Assembly: GCA_947579665.1 (NCBI GenBank)
Contig: OX388341.1
Location: 868,001-932,000, forward strand
Source of the DNA: Sympetrum striolatum
Lineage: Eukaryota; Arthropoda; Insecta; Odonata; Libellulidae
Direction of reading: 5' to 3'
Length of the DNA: 64,000 nucleotides
Made by a program: the position numbers and the translations under genes. Shown here one piece after another: positions 1-9,545 of this stretch. How positions within the stretch are numbered: the first letter of the stretch is position 1; each line of letters opens with the position of its first letter. Under the pieces are notes generated by a model that was not told the origin of the DNA, did not search any database, and worked only from the letters and a program-made list of their open reading frames with translations.

Positions 1-1195
1 AATTATACGAAATTTTACCAAAATAACTTTTCCCATCGTAGTTATCTCAGGATTATTTTTTTCAGGTTAATCAGTGAGCCAAGATACATACATTATTGGG
101 AATATCCTGCTAGAAATGCTTACATTTACGGCGATAATAAGGCTGGTTTAAAAATGCTAATATCAATATATCTCTGTTTTCACCTTATATATATTCAGAG
201 AACACTTCTGTAATGTATTTTGTTTTTGGTACCAGCATTTATGTGATTTAATAAGTCAACGTGAGAAAATTTCCTTTTTAATGATTTTTCTGTAAATGTC
301 ATATATTTTTAAACAAAAGTAAATAAAGATATTTTGAATCTTTTTGTCGTGCATTAGCAACTGCGATAATGCCTAGATTTATAAATGTACATTTTATAAG
401 ATTATCTTACCATATTTCTGAGAATATAAGAGAGAGATTCAGGAATTTTGTACTATTAGTTGTAGAAATTTTGAAAAATAAACATTAAATCTGATGCTGA
501 CTGAAGAATATTAACATAAGCTATTGGTAAAAAAATCGCTAAAACATTTTAAAGAAATCTAAGTTGGAGATAAGTACGCTTTTTTAGGACTCAGGCCCTC
601 CCAATGGTTTTCTTCCATACAAAATTAAAGGCAGCGGAAATAAAATTTGTTATGATAATTAATTTGATGTATAATACAAGATAGAAATAAACAATGTGGA
701 GTAATTTCAAATAAAATTAATTCAAAAATAGAAGGATTGAAAGAATATTTGAACAGGATGGAAAATTCATAAAACCCATATATATTACATATCAAAGCGA
801 TGTTGTTAGTGTGATATTAATTGACATAACCTAAAATTTATTGTGACTTATTAACAGGGAAAAGGAGCCGGACCCGAAAGTATTTCCGATATCTATATAT
901 TAATACGCAAAGAGAAAACTTTGTACCCCTTTTTGAGCGTATAACGAGCACGGAGGAGTGTGAGATTTGGCATATTTAAGTTTATATAGAGGAGGATTGG
1001 CGAAAGCTAATATCTTTGTCCAAAGTATCCTTGGTTCGGTTCTGGACGATTCGAATCGTCTGTCATTATAAAATACACGTAAAGTTCATTTCCATCGATT
1101 GCAGCCTTTTTTGCGGAATTAGATCAGAAATAATGGTCGTACGAAATCGAGATAAATACCAAAAGAAAGGAAATTGAATACAAATTCTTATCATA
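1..1195. other. Unassigned AT-rich flank
   Basis: AT-rich DNA with short A and T runs and stops in all frames. I see no coding stretch, tRNA, inverted ends or tandem array. It ends at the 8-bp duplication that marks the hAT insertion at 1204. It could be intergenic or intronic. Confidence 0.5.
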
Positions 1196-1203
1196 GTCGT
1201 AGA
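1196..1203. repeat. Left target-site duplication of hAT element 1
   Basis: The eight bases GTCGTAGA directly precede the left terminal inverted repeat and recur exactly at 4162-4169 after the right one. An 8-bp duplication is the hallmark length for the hAT superfamily. The perfect match fixes the element boundaries to the base. Confidence 0.93.
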
Positions 1204-1218
1204 CAGGGCCGGATTAAG

Positions 1219-2578
1219 TGGGGGGCCAGTGGCCCCGGGCCTCCACCACTTGGGGGCCCCCACCAGCAGTGATAAAAGTTTCTGTCGAAAACAATTTTTT
1301 CTGTACCTTGGATCAAATAACTAGCTTCCAATGGTTAAGCACATCATAGTAAATCTGAATTCGAAAAAATAGACGAAAACTTCTCGATGAATTGTTTAAT
1401 AATCAAGTTTTCCAGTTACTATAAGTGTTAAATGTAATGAACTAATGTACCAAAATTTTGAGCATTCAAAAGCCATGTACACTTTATATTCTTTATATTT
1501 GCAGCTGACTTGATACTAGGATCTGTGTAAATATAAGTATCGATATGGCAGCAATTTTGGCAATTTTCTATCAAAAAAAATATTTTTGAAATTTTTTTTC
1601 CGACCCCATACGTCTGTCCTAGTCAATTCTTATATTTTTCCCATGCGCCAAACCGGTCAAACACCATGTTTCTATTTGAATATTCCCTCTAAAAATGGAA
1701 ATTTCACACGATTAGCTGTTGGCGCCAATATGGTGATAACTTGAGTTGCAGGTGGCGATTTTGGCGATTTCCAGCGAGTCGACTGGCGACAATCTATATT
1801 TTAATACTGGCAACCTTGCGCCCTGTCATGGCTGCTACGAAAATTTATGTTCCGTGTATTGTATGTATCATCAAGTTTAGTACCTCATCGAGGTTATAAA
1901 CATAACAGTTTTGTTAACATTCTCGTGACAGTTATCATGGATAAGAGTAATTGGTGAGGTAGTTTTTTTTTTGGTATTTTATTGCACATTTGTCAAGAAA
2001 ATCTTGACAATTTTTGTGATGAAGTCCAGTGTTGGGATTTCTAGTATTTTCCATTTTAAAATTTAGGTTAGGTACGAGGGAAAACGGAATGTCTTTTGTG
2101 TAGCAGTAGATTAGTATTGCGGAATAATTTATTTTATGACGATTTGTTTTAAGTTGCGTTTATTTTGTAAGGGAAAAAGTGGAAATAATTTTGTGCCATG
2201 ATTTTCTGGTTAAAAGGATTTTGTTCGAATACAGATAGCCATGATATTTATTTTGCCTTGTTTTTGTAATTTATGAGCGTAGATAGAAATGATAGGGGAA
2301 TGATTTTTGTTTATCCTTTGTCTGGGATACATGTTTACATAATACGCATATTTTTTATTATATATGTATATGACTTTCGAGTAGATTTTAATGACATAGT
2401 GCTTTATAATTATTCGCACTTAGGTTGAAAAATAGTGCAGGGGGACATCAAGTGGGACTGTTCCAAAACAAAGAGCCGAGCTTGATGATAAAAATAAGAA
2501 TTAGATTGACGAAATTCAAAGCTGTTTCCTCGAATGATAAGATTTGAACGAGGGAAAAATACGAAAAATAAAAGTGAC
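1219..2578. other. Non-coding 5' interior of hAT element 1
   Basis: This stretch lies between the left inverted repeat and the tRNA-like cassette. I see no reading frame resembling a transposase N-terminus, only short chance frames in AT-rich DNA. It may be the promoter and leader of the element, or filler left after internal deletion. Confidence 0.5.
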
Positions 2579-2703
2579 ATCGATATTTCCGAGAGATAAA
2601 TTTAATGGTTACATAGCTCAGGGTCAGAGCACTCGCCCGGAAAGTGAGAGGTCCTGGGTTTCGCCCCCAGTGGAATCAGGATTTTTTTCTCGGAAATATC
2701 GAT
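2579..2703 (+). repeat. tRNA-like cassette between 16-bp inverted arms
   Basis: The arm ATCGATATTTCCGAGA at 2579-2594 is the exact reverse complement of 2688-2703. Between them lie a tRNA-like sequence (2607-2678) and a run of seven T at 2682-2688, which would act as a Pol III terminator just at the start of the right arm. The cassette is inside hAT element 1 and does not resemble transposase coding sequence, so it is either a nested insertion or captured sequence. I see no obvious direct duplication outside the arms. The same arrangement occurs at 48067-48184. Confidence 0.7.
2607..2678 (+). ncRNA. tRNA-like sequence, anticodon position GGA
   Basis: Folds as a cloverleaf. The acceptor arms 2607-2613 and 2671-2677 pair with one mismatch and one G-T pair. 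The D stem GCTC/GAGC (2616-2619) is perfect. The anticodon stem CTCGC/GTGAG (2632-2636, 2644-2648) has one G-T pair around a 7-base loop with GGA in the anticodon position. The variable loop is 5 bases and the T stem CTGGG/CCCAG (2654-2658, 2666-2670) is perfect. GGA would mean serine, but real serine tRNAs have a long variable arm, and base 33 is C where tRNAs have T, so this is probably a tRNA-derived sequence and not a working tRNA. The downstream T-run is compatible with Pol III transcription. Confidence 0.6.
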
Positions 2704-2967
2704 TAATTTTTAGTTGGATGGCACAAATGGTACAAATTGATTCATTCTATGACACAGTTTATAGATAATTAAACAAGATTTTTTTTATTTACAAATGAAA
2801 CGTTTCCGAATTACAGAAGTATTAGCAGTTCAATATGGCTGATCGAAAAGAAGATCAACGTAAGTGCGAAACCATCCATCTGGAGCACAAAATAGAAAAG
2901 AAGCTTCCGAGAAGGTAATACACCATGAGCAATTGCTGTCGAAAATTCCAAAAATAAGCAATTATTT

Positions 2968-3935
2968 TTGGAAGCAGTCAAAACACTTTATTATGGTTAT
3001 CATCCAGTTCAAGAAGCTTTGACTGAAATCAGCATTGATGAAGAGCAAAAATATATTGTCAAAAGAGAAGCTCTCGGACTTCTTCGATACATGGGTCATC
3101 TCGAAACTGCAATTAACACATGTATCTGGCACAATATCCTTGAAAGATTCAATGCTACAAGCAAATATTTGTAAAGTCCTACGGTCGTACTCAGCAATGC
3201 TGTAAAATCGCTGAAATCTGTCGTTGAATAAAAAAGAATTCTTTCGAAGCCTACGAGAATGAAGGGAAAAAATTGTCAAAAAATGAGCAATATCATACAA
3301 ATTCAAGAATCAAGAAACCGAATGTTCGACTGCAGCCACTTGACTATGGAAAAACACTTCCTGTGCAGCTGTCACCAAGAGATAAAATTCGCACTGAAGC
3401 CTTTCTCACAGTTGTAGATTCCACACTTACGTCACTGACACAACGCATCGCAGCATATGAAGTCGTTTGTAAAAGATTTGTTTTTTTGAGTAAGCTTCCG
3501 ACAATGACACCTGAAGAGTTGAATGCCGCAGCGAAAAATCTCATCGAACTCTATCCAGAGGATTTAGAATCAACTCTATCTCCCGAATTGCTTCAACTTG
3601 CCAAGTTGTCAGAGTTGTATAAACAGCTTGAAGAAGAATCAATTGAGACATTTCTCTAGCGCATAATCATAGAGAATGATTTACGCTCAGCCTTTGTTAA
3701 TGCGGAGATAGTACTTCGCATTTACTTGTCCATGATGGTGACAAATTGCAGTGGAGAAAGATCGTTTTCAAAAATGAAAATCATCAAAAACAGATTACGG
3801 ACGAGCATAGGACAGGAACGTCTGACTAGTTTGATGATTCTGAGTATCGAAAGCAACATATTAAAAAGTTTATCTTTTGAAAATCTCATTGATGTATTCG
3901 CTAGGAAAAAATCGAGAAAAATTCATGCGGGTTGA
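2968..3935 (+). pseudogene. hAT transposase, C-terminal part, disrupted
   Basis: This is the remnant of the transposase of the enclosing element. An open stretch at 2968-3171 reads as the part of the RNase H-like region with a LETA..TCIW..ILERFN motif typical of ZMYM1-like hAT proteins. After at least two frame changes near 3175-3270, the frame at 3273-3656 continues the central and C-terminal region. A TAG at 3657-3659 interrupts it, and the same frame resumes to give the hAT dimerisation motif NCSGERSFSKMK with IKNRLR and GQERL (about 3745-3815), ending at TGA 3933. The hAT catalytic D/D/E residues cannot be placed with confidence. With these breaks the protein cannot be made. Family assignment is from motif recognition. 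Confidence 0.87.
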
Positions 3936-4161
3936 AAAGACGTTGAATTAAAAAAAAAATGTTTTACTTGAAAAACAGACCCTTTTATGAAAACTGTTAA
4001 ATAAACAAAATTTGAACATTGAAAACTCTTTTCATTCTTATAATTGATGCCCTTTTTACTTTCAGCTATTGTTTGAATTTTCATCCTCTTATCTTTCAAT
4101 TGAAAAAAGGGCCACCGCCATTCTCTGGCCCCGGGCCCCCAGAAACCTTAATCCGGCCCTG

Positions 4162-4169
4162 GTCGTAGA
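4162..4169. repeat. Right target-site duplication of hAT element 1
   Basis: GTCGTAGA directly follows the right inverted repeat and is identical to 1196-1203, confirming the insertion. Confidence 0.93.
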
Positions 4170-4859
4170 ATATCGTATTCGAGTCTAAATTACGTTAACT
4201 ATGGCAAAATTAACGAAAAGTTTCTGAGATTTCTTCGTTGTAAATAAACCACTCCCCTGGCGACCAAGGCGATTGTTGAAACCGAGCTTATGCGTTTTCT
4301 CGGTAGAATACTCGGGGAGTATATCTCCATACCGAATTAACGGTAGGGACTCATGTAATAAATTATGAAAAGAGGGCAATTTACTTAGAATATAACTGGC
4401 AGGGACAAAATTACGGCCATTTTACAGTTCTTTCGAAAAGATTTTTAAGCAAATTCCCGGTAGGATAAATAATTCAAAATCACGAAGATACCAGAAGATG
4501 TACTTCTCTATCTTAATTAATAATCATAAAAATGTCACCAAACAAGCGTTAGTTCGACGACAGGTGGGTGCAAAACTCCCGTTTAAAATACATTGCGGTG
4601 ATTTTTAAGACTTTTTCCCTAACGATAAAGGTGATTGATGAACTCAGTTGAATATATGGGAAAGATAGGCTCAAAGAAAATGTATAAGGAAGAAAATAAA
4701 AACATTTGTAAACTTTGGAAATTGATATAAAAAAAGAAAAAATAATAATGAAAAACTACGCCAATGTATTTTAAATGGGAGATGTTTTCATCGTCCTAAC
4801 ATCGAACCCAGGATATTTTCTGTAAATGTCATTAATGTTTTTGATAGCTCATGACTATA
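4170..4859. other. Unassigned DNA between two hAT elements
   Basis: AT-rich spacer with no recognisable gene. A short stretch near 4760-4820 has loose similarity in the same orientation to 7045-7105, on the far side of hAT element 2, including a matching ATCGAACCCA word. That may be a minor shared repeat or chance. Confidence 0.4.
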
Positions 4860-5214
4860 TTTGTAGGCAGAGTTTGGCAGTATCGAAAATAAATGCATTT
4901 TAAATACGTATTTTCGATACATTTGTATTTTGTATCGAAAATACATTTCAAGCATAGTATTTTGTATTTGTATTGAAAATGCATTCTATGAGTAATTTGT
5001 ATTTTCAAAATACTCATACTCAAAATACTCCAGCGGAAATACTTTTTATTTCACGTATGAATATTGTCGGAGTCGGCTTTACGCTGTTTAATTGGTTTCA
5101 TTTTTTTTCCTGGAGAAATTCTCGTCGTTTTTATATAATATTGATCTAGCCGCCGGACAGAGGACGCTTACAGACGCGTTCGTTTCCAGTTGTGACCGTG
5201 TGCTGTCCGAAGTC

Positions 5215-5300
5215 CTATTGTTAGATTCAGATTCATACCCCGTGAGTCGCCAGTGGCGTATGGCAGAGTGTATATCAACACCAACATCCTCACCTAATCA
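5215..5300 (-). mobile_element. LINE 3' tail fragment nested in hAT element 2
   Basis: On the minus strand this matches the last codons and stop region of the LINE seen at 9130-9545: a cctcctcacc-like word, then a GVN/GVY-type segment, then the conserved pattern around TGGCAG and the cgagccgc-like palindromic word, then the terminal TAGATT words. Only the extreme 3' end is present, as expected from 5'-truncated reverse transcription. It is in the same orientation as the longer copy at 5450-5870. Confidence 0.6.
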
Positions 5301-5449
5301 TTAGCGGCCCCTAGGTAAGGGGTAATTGCCCCCCTCCACACAGAACCCAGCGGGCGATTCCAATTTTCCATACTTGCGTACCTCTTTGAGAGACCCATAG
5401 AGGCTAAGTTTCAGCTCAATGACTTTTTTGCGTTATTATTGTTGCGTTT

Positions 5450-5870
5450 AGATTTTAGATATATACCCCGCGTGCCGCCAGAGGCGTATGGCAGGGGGTG
5501 TAATACACCACCATTATTCATTCCTCCCTGTTAGCATATCTAATAGCCAGGGGAAAAAACGAATTTGCGGCCTTGCGATCACTTCCCTATAACGCTTCGT
5601 CGATGCCTCTCTCGTTCGCTCCTTACTGGCACTAACATTTCACTTACTTCGACTATAAATTCTGAACGAATTAACTTTTCGAAAAGTTTCCGACGATATT
5701 CAGATCTTCTCATCTGTAGTAAATTCCAACCGAGGGACTCTATCATTGCCGTAACGCTGCTATCAAACCTGAAATCCCCGCAAACGAATCGGGCTGCGTT
5801 AAGTTATTATTGCTTAAGGTTTCCAAATTTTCGCAAAGAATCGACGAACATGAATCATTTTGGAGGCTCA
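5450..5870 (-). mobile_element. LINE C-terminal and 3' fragment nested in hAT element 2
   Basis: On the minus strand this aligns along about 350 bases with 9170-9545 on the plus strand. Shared words include GATTTCAGGTT, GCGTTACGGCA and GATGAGAAGATC, and the 3' end carries the same conserved terminal block. In translation it corresponds to the region after the reverse-transcriptase domain with an SSVTAM-like motif, seen in jockey/CR1-type LINEs. Frameshifts and stops break it. The clade is an inference from motif style only. Confidence 0.65.
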
Positions 5871-6239
5871 TAACTTTCGAGTGAAAGAAGTTAAGTTTCT
5901 TCTAATTTTAATGTTAATGTTTAGCAACATATTTCTTTAATAAAATATATAGAATCTAATTTAATGTATTTATAAGGAACAATTTATAAAGGCAGCAAGT
6001 CTTTAAGAACTCAGGGCAATTTTGTGCACTTTTCCTCTACATCCTCTCCTTAACACCTTTTCTCAGACACCGAATGTAGCCATAGATGTACGATAGATAG
6101 AGTATCAGTATGTATCACAATGTTATGGTCACTGAAAACCTTATAACCACCAATAACACTAGATTGCCTACAAGGAAGGAACTGCTTCTACGGTCAGTTA
6201 CTACCTACTCTTTTCATACTAAAATCAAAATTTGAAGAA

Positions 6240-6812
6240 ATGGGGTCAATAAATTTTCGTTACTGTAGTTACGTTCGCCACTTCTACAATCAGTTAAGGC
6301 AAGTCTTTGCAGAAGATTCCAAAATCACTTCCTTCTTGCATCTGAAGTTAGTGAGGCCATTCTTAGAACATCCTTTTTTTAATGAGGTGGCTGATATTGG
6401 GGATCAGCAGAGGAAGAAGACTTCATTCAGCTAGAGGAATGAATCAAACACCCCCAAAGTGTGATGATGACTCATCCACTGATGATGAATGGTTTTCTTT
6501 CGAGGAAAGCAGCATAAAAATCGTAGAAAGCAACAACTGTAATTTAGAAATATTGAAGTTTTTAAATGATAAATCCAAGTGCCTGAGATTTTGAACAAAT
6601 ATCCTTTGGTAAGGCAAATGTTCTTAAAATACAATACAAGCATTACATCAAATGGCCCAGTAGAACGACTATTTTCTTTTGCAGGTTTGATAAATAGCCC
6701 CCAAAGGCAGAACTTAAGTAATGCTTCATTTGAAAAGCTTGTGTTTTTAAAAGGAAATGGTGGAATGTTAGCTAAAAAAATTATACATAGTTGGATTTCC
6801 TGTAACCTCTAA
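6240..6812 (+). pseudogene. hAT transposase C-terminus, frameshifted
   Basis: Remnant of the transposase of hAT element 2. Open stretches at 6382-6591 and 6579-6809 are in different frames. The first has an acidic segment followed by NCNLEILKFLNDKS. The second has the dimerisation region with GPVERLFSFAGLINSPQR, LSNASFEKLVFLKGN and a stop at 6810-6812. This is the classic C-terminal signature of hAT transposases of the ZBED-like group. The frame change near 6580 and the absence of the upstream catalytic core show it is dead. Confidence 0.86.
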
Positions 6813-7231
6813 TGTGTTGACATACATTGTGGGTGTAATTTTTCTAGCTCATTTTTTTGAAAGTATTTTGTATTTTTAAATGTATTTAAAATATTATTTT
6901 GTATTTTGTATTTTCAGAAATTTTTTAAGAGTATTTTGTATCTAAAATACAATTTTCATGTATTTTGCCCAACCCTGTCTTTAGGATCCTTGAGTTTTTA
7001 TTCTCTACCTATTCGGGAAGTATTTTTAGAAATTCCCAAAAACCGAAGCAATGCATTTAAATGGGAAATATCGGGATTTTGGGGCCTTCTGGGATCGAAC
7101 CCATGGTCAGAATGATCAATTTCTGACTTTTCTCCTGGGGTTTTTACATTAGGGCCTATACGCTGCAAAAATTTCAAGTCAATGACGCTTGTGGTTTAGC
7201 CTGTGTATCAGTATCCTATATATCTATCTAC

Positions 7232-7261
7232 ATGAATGAATTCGGAGAGGGAATTATATAT

Positions 7262-7329
<68 letters not shown>

Positions 7330-7359
7330 GATATGAATGAATCCGAAGAAGGAGTTGTA
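7232..7359. repeat. TA microsatellite flanked by 27-bp direct repeats
   Basis: An almost pure TA array of about 72 bp (7255-7326, one interruption near 7275) lies between two imperfect direct copies of a 27-bp unit at 7232-7258 and 7333-7359, each starting ATGAATGAAT. They match at 22 of 27 positions, and all five differences are transitions. The array may have expanded inside a duplicated segment. Confidence 0.8.
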
Positions 7360-8783
7360 TATGATAGATATATAATATTTGTTACAAATACATTGAATTA
7401 AATATTTCACATCAAACCATTGATTGGAATAGTTTTATGGAGGCAGCCTGATTTTACACATGGTTATATATATTCGCAAAATACCGAATACAATATTATG
7501 ATACGTATGAAAATGTTGAAATAGTTTAAAAAAACATCGTTTACACAGGAGCTCTGAATCATTATTTAATTATTTATTTATATACCCCCTATTTTCTGGA
7601 CCCTTACAGTGGTAGGCATTAACATCAGCAATCACACAAGACAATCGGAAAGATCGATCGACGAGCGAGCACGCTAAACACCCAGTCATTACTTTCAAAC
7701 TATTTTAAATTCAACGGACAACGTTCATTTTTTAACCGCCGGATTTTTTGTTCTAACGAAAAATATGTAAAAAATACGAGCCACGTATTTTTTAACTATT
7801 TTTTATTAATATTTTACGTAATTCAAAACAACTGTGCAGCCTTGACGAAACCTGATCAGTATGACAATAAAAAAAATCCCAAGTAAATGCAAAAGAATGC
7901 GTTATCGCTCTTTAAATATGGCTAGGCAACGCTAAACCTCATTTTTTCTATCCTTTGTGAATTTCAAATTACTCGAAAATTTCTGTGTAGAAAAAGAAAT
8001 TATATAAGTGCCTTAACAAAAATGAAATATAATCCAAATACTATATATCTTATACCTTTATGAATATCGTCTCATTTTTATTAGCGTTCATTTGATTCAA
8101 TATTAACATGGGAAAATTAAAATTGGCAATTAATTGGATAAAAAAAACAAAACTACACGCTTTTAATGTGTTTTTTCAATTGTTACTAACATTAAATTTT
8201 ATATTTCGTAGGCATTGAAGGCATACAACACACCCTAATGACGTATTTGTACACTCTTGCAACTGACGTAATAGAACGAACTTCAAAACATTTTCTGAAA
8301 TCATTGTAGAGTTATAATCATTGACAGAAGAACCTCAAAAACGTTCAAACTTAAAAAATTATGAATTGCGGTGGAATTTCGACCACTAGGCGATCACTAG
8401 TTGTAGTAAAACTTCGGTCGAAGGCTCCACTATTCCAGATATTTTATCAGAAATCATAGGATGATTTACTGTTCCAATGTCGAGGAAAAATCAAAAGTAA
8501 CTCATTAAGGGCGTACCCATTTCAAAAGCAGGCGATTTTGGGCCAATTTCACTGTCTTCAATCTTTTGTAAACCATTGAAGGCATAGGAAGGTACCCTTC
8601 TACCCCTAAGGATAATATTGAAATGCGCATTGAGTGATTCTAAGAAGGCAAGAAGTAATACAGGCCTTTCTGCTGTTTTGCGAATACCAGAGACCACGAG
8701 GTGTGGAGTGCCGAAGAGATTTGGAAATTTTAAACCTGTAATTCATTAACAGGCGTGTTCCAATTTTATCTATACGGAGTATC
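7360..8783. other. Unassigned stretch, possible retroelement tail at 7560-7600
   Basis: No recognisable gene. Around 7560-7585 the minus strand has an AAAT-rich tail that could be the 3' end of a retroelement, but I cannot identify its body. A minus-strand open stretch at 8491-8697 (68 codons) resembles nothing I know and is within chance length. Confidence 0.4.
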
Positions 8784-9062
8784 TATTGTATACGGAGATG
8801 TTGGGTTAGCTGGGTTGATAGGAAAACAAACACGGTGGTGTTAGAGATGGTTGGGGAGGAGAGGGCTTTAATTGACGTGATTAAGCATCGTCAGAAGAAA
8901 TGGGTGGGTCAAATATTGAGGGGATTGGTAAAGGGTGTAATTGAGGGGAGGATTCAGGGGAAAAAACAGAGGGGAAGACAGAGACAGAAGATGTTGGATG
9001 AAATAAGGGGTGGGGTTAACTATAGGGAAATGAAGGAGATGGCGCTTAATAGGGATTTTTGA
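8784..9062 (+). pseudogene. LINE reverse transcriptase, C-terminal tail
   Basis: Open from about 8784 to the stop at 9060-9062. It reads as the end of the pol protein of a non-LTR retrotransposon, with the order SWVDRKTN, VLEMVGEERALIDVI, RQKKWVGQILRG, VIEGRIQGKKQRGRQR, then a LDEI segment. The KRWIGHxLRG and EGRIxGKRGRGRPR motifs sit just after the reverse-transcriptase domain in many insect LINEs. The catalytic domain upstream is missing, so this is a 5'-truncated copy. A related scrap lies at 16795-16905. Confidence 0.82.
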
Positions 9063-9129
9063 GTGTGCATGAACCGAAAGGTAGAACACTCGTGAATGAA
9101 TACGGAGATGTCCATCGAGAGTCAAAGAA

Positions 9130-9545
9130 GTGTCTTTTCCTTACTCGACTTAGTCTGGGAACAACAAGGCCTAATCTCAGACATGGTCCAATGTAAAGCA
9201 GTTCGTAGAGGGAATTTCAGGTTAAACAGTAGCGTTACGGCAGTCATATAATCTTAGGAAGGAATTCGTTCCAGGTGAGAAGATCAAATTACCGACGGAA
9301 GCTTTTTGAAACCTTCGTCGATTCCGAACTTTTAGACGAATTTCGTAAAAATAATAGTTCCAGAAGAACGAGATCTACGAGAAGAATCGGAAGAGCTTGA
9401 CAGGGAAGTTATCGCCAAGACAGTTACTTCTTGTCATTCTTTCCGCAGTCTATTAGAGAAGCTAATTTAGGTGAGGAGGTTGGTGTTAACTACATTCCCT
9501 GCCGTAAGACAATCGCGGCTCGCAGGGTATACATCTAAATCTAAA
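9130..9545 (+). pseudogene. LINE C-terminal fragment with conserved 3' end
   Basis: Across two or three frames this reads as a LINE C-terminus: a VWEQQ segment, VQCKAVRRGNFRLNSSVTAVI (9175-9250, split by a stop at 9250), then a LPTEAF and TFVDSELL-like segment, and a FFPQSIREANLG-like word near 9440-9475. The ending is the same terminal block found at 5215-5300, 5450-5870 and 18730-18850, finishing in TAGATTT-type words. No reverse-transcriptase core is present. The motif order fits jockey/CR1-like LINEs and the copy is non-functional. Confidence 0.7.

Larger units (their letters stand above)
1204..4161 (+). mobile_element. hAT DNA transposon 1, complete ends, dead transposase
   Basis: A cut-and-paste transposon of 2958 bp. 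The ends are a perfect 15-bp inverted repeat, CAGGGCCGGATTAAG at 1204-1218 and its complement at 4147-4161, followed on each side by G- and C-rich sequence with further loose symmetry. Both sides carry the 8-bp duplication GTCGTAGA. The interior at 2968-3935 encodes the C-terminal part of a hAT transposase of the zinc-finger MYM-type-1-like group, broken by frameshifts and stops. I cannot recognise an N-terminal zinc-finger region, so the 5' part is deleted or too decayed. A tRNA-like cassette sits inside at 2579-2703. The perfect duplication suggests a not very ancient insertion, possibly moved by a transposase supplied in trans. Confidence 0.93.
4868..6977 (+). mobile_element. hAT DNA transposon 2, old, with nested LINE tails
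   Basis: The left end begins CAGAGTTTGGCA at 4868. The right end, read on the other strand from 6977, begins CAGGGTTGGGCA, so 10 of 12 bases agree. Both ends are followed by repeated ATTTTGTAT-like words running inwards, a common subterminal pattern in this hAT group. The flanks TTTGTAGG (4860-4867) and TCTTTAGG (6978-6985) agree at 6 of 8 bases and read as a decayed 8-bp duplication. A broken transposase C-terminus lies at 6240-6812. Two LINE tails in minus orientation (5215-5300 and 5450-5870) have jumped into it. The imperfect ends and duplication make it clearly older than hAT element 1. Confidence 0.82.

Noticed and set aside
2607..2678. Functional tRNA-Ser gene
   Set aside because: The anticodon position reads GGA, but the long variable arm of serine tRNAs is missing, base 33 is not T, and the sequence is embedded in a transposon. 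Called tRNA-like instead.
4760..7105. hAT element 2 flanked by a larger direct duplication (4760-4820 and 7045-7105)
   Set aside because: The similarity is short and patchy. The expected 8-bp duplication next to the ends already explains the insertion.
8868..9125. 85-codon minus-strand open stretch
   Set aside because: It is the antisense shadow of the LINE tail at 8784-9062, whose plus-strand motifs are recognisable.
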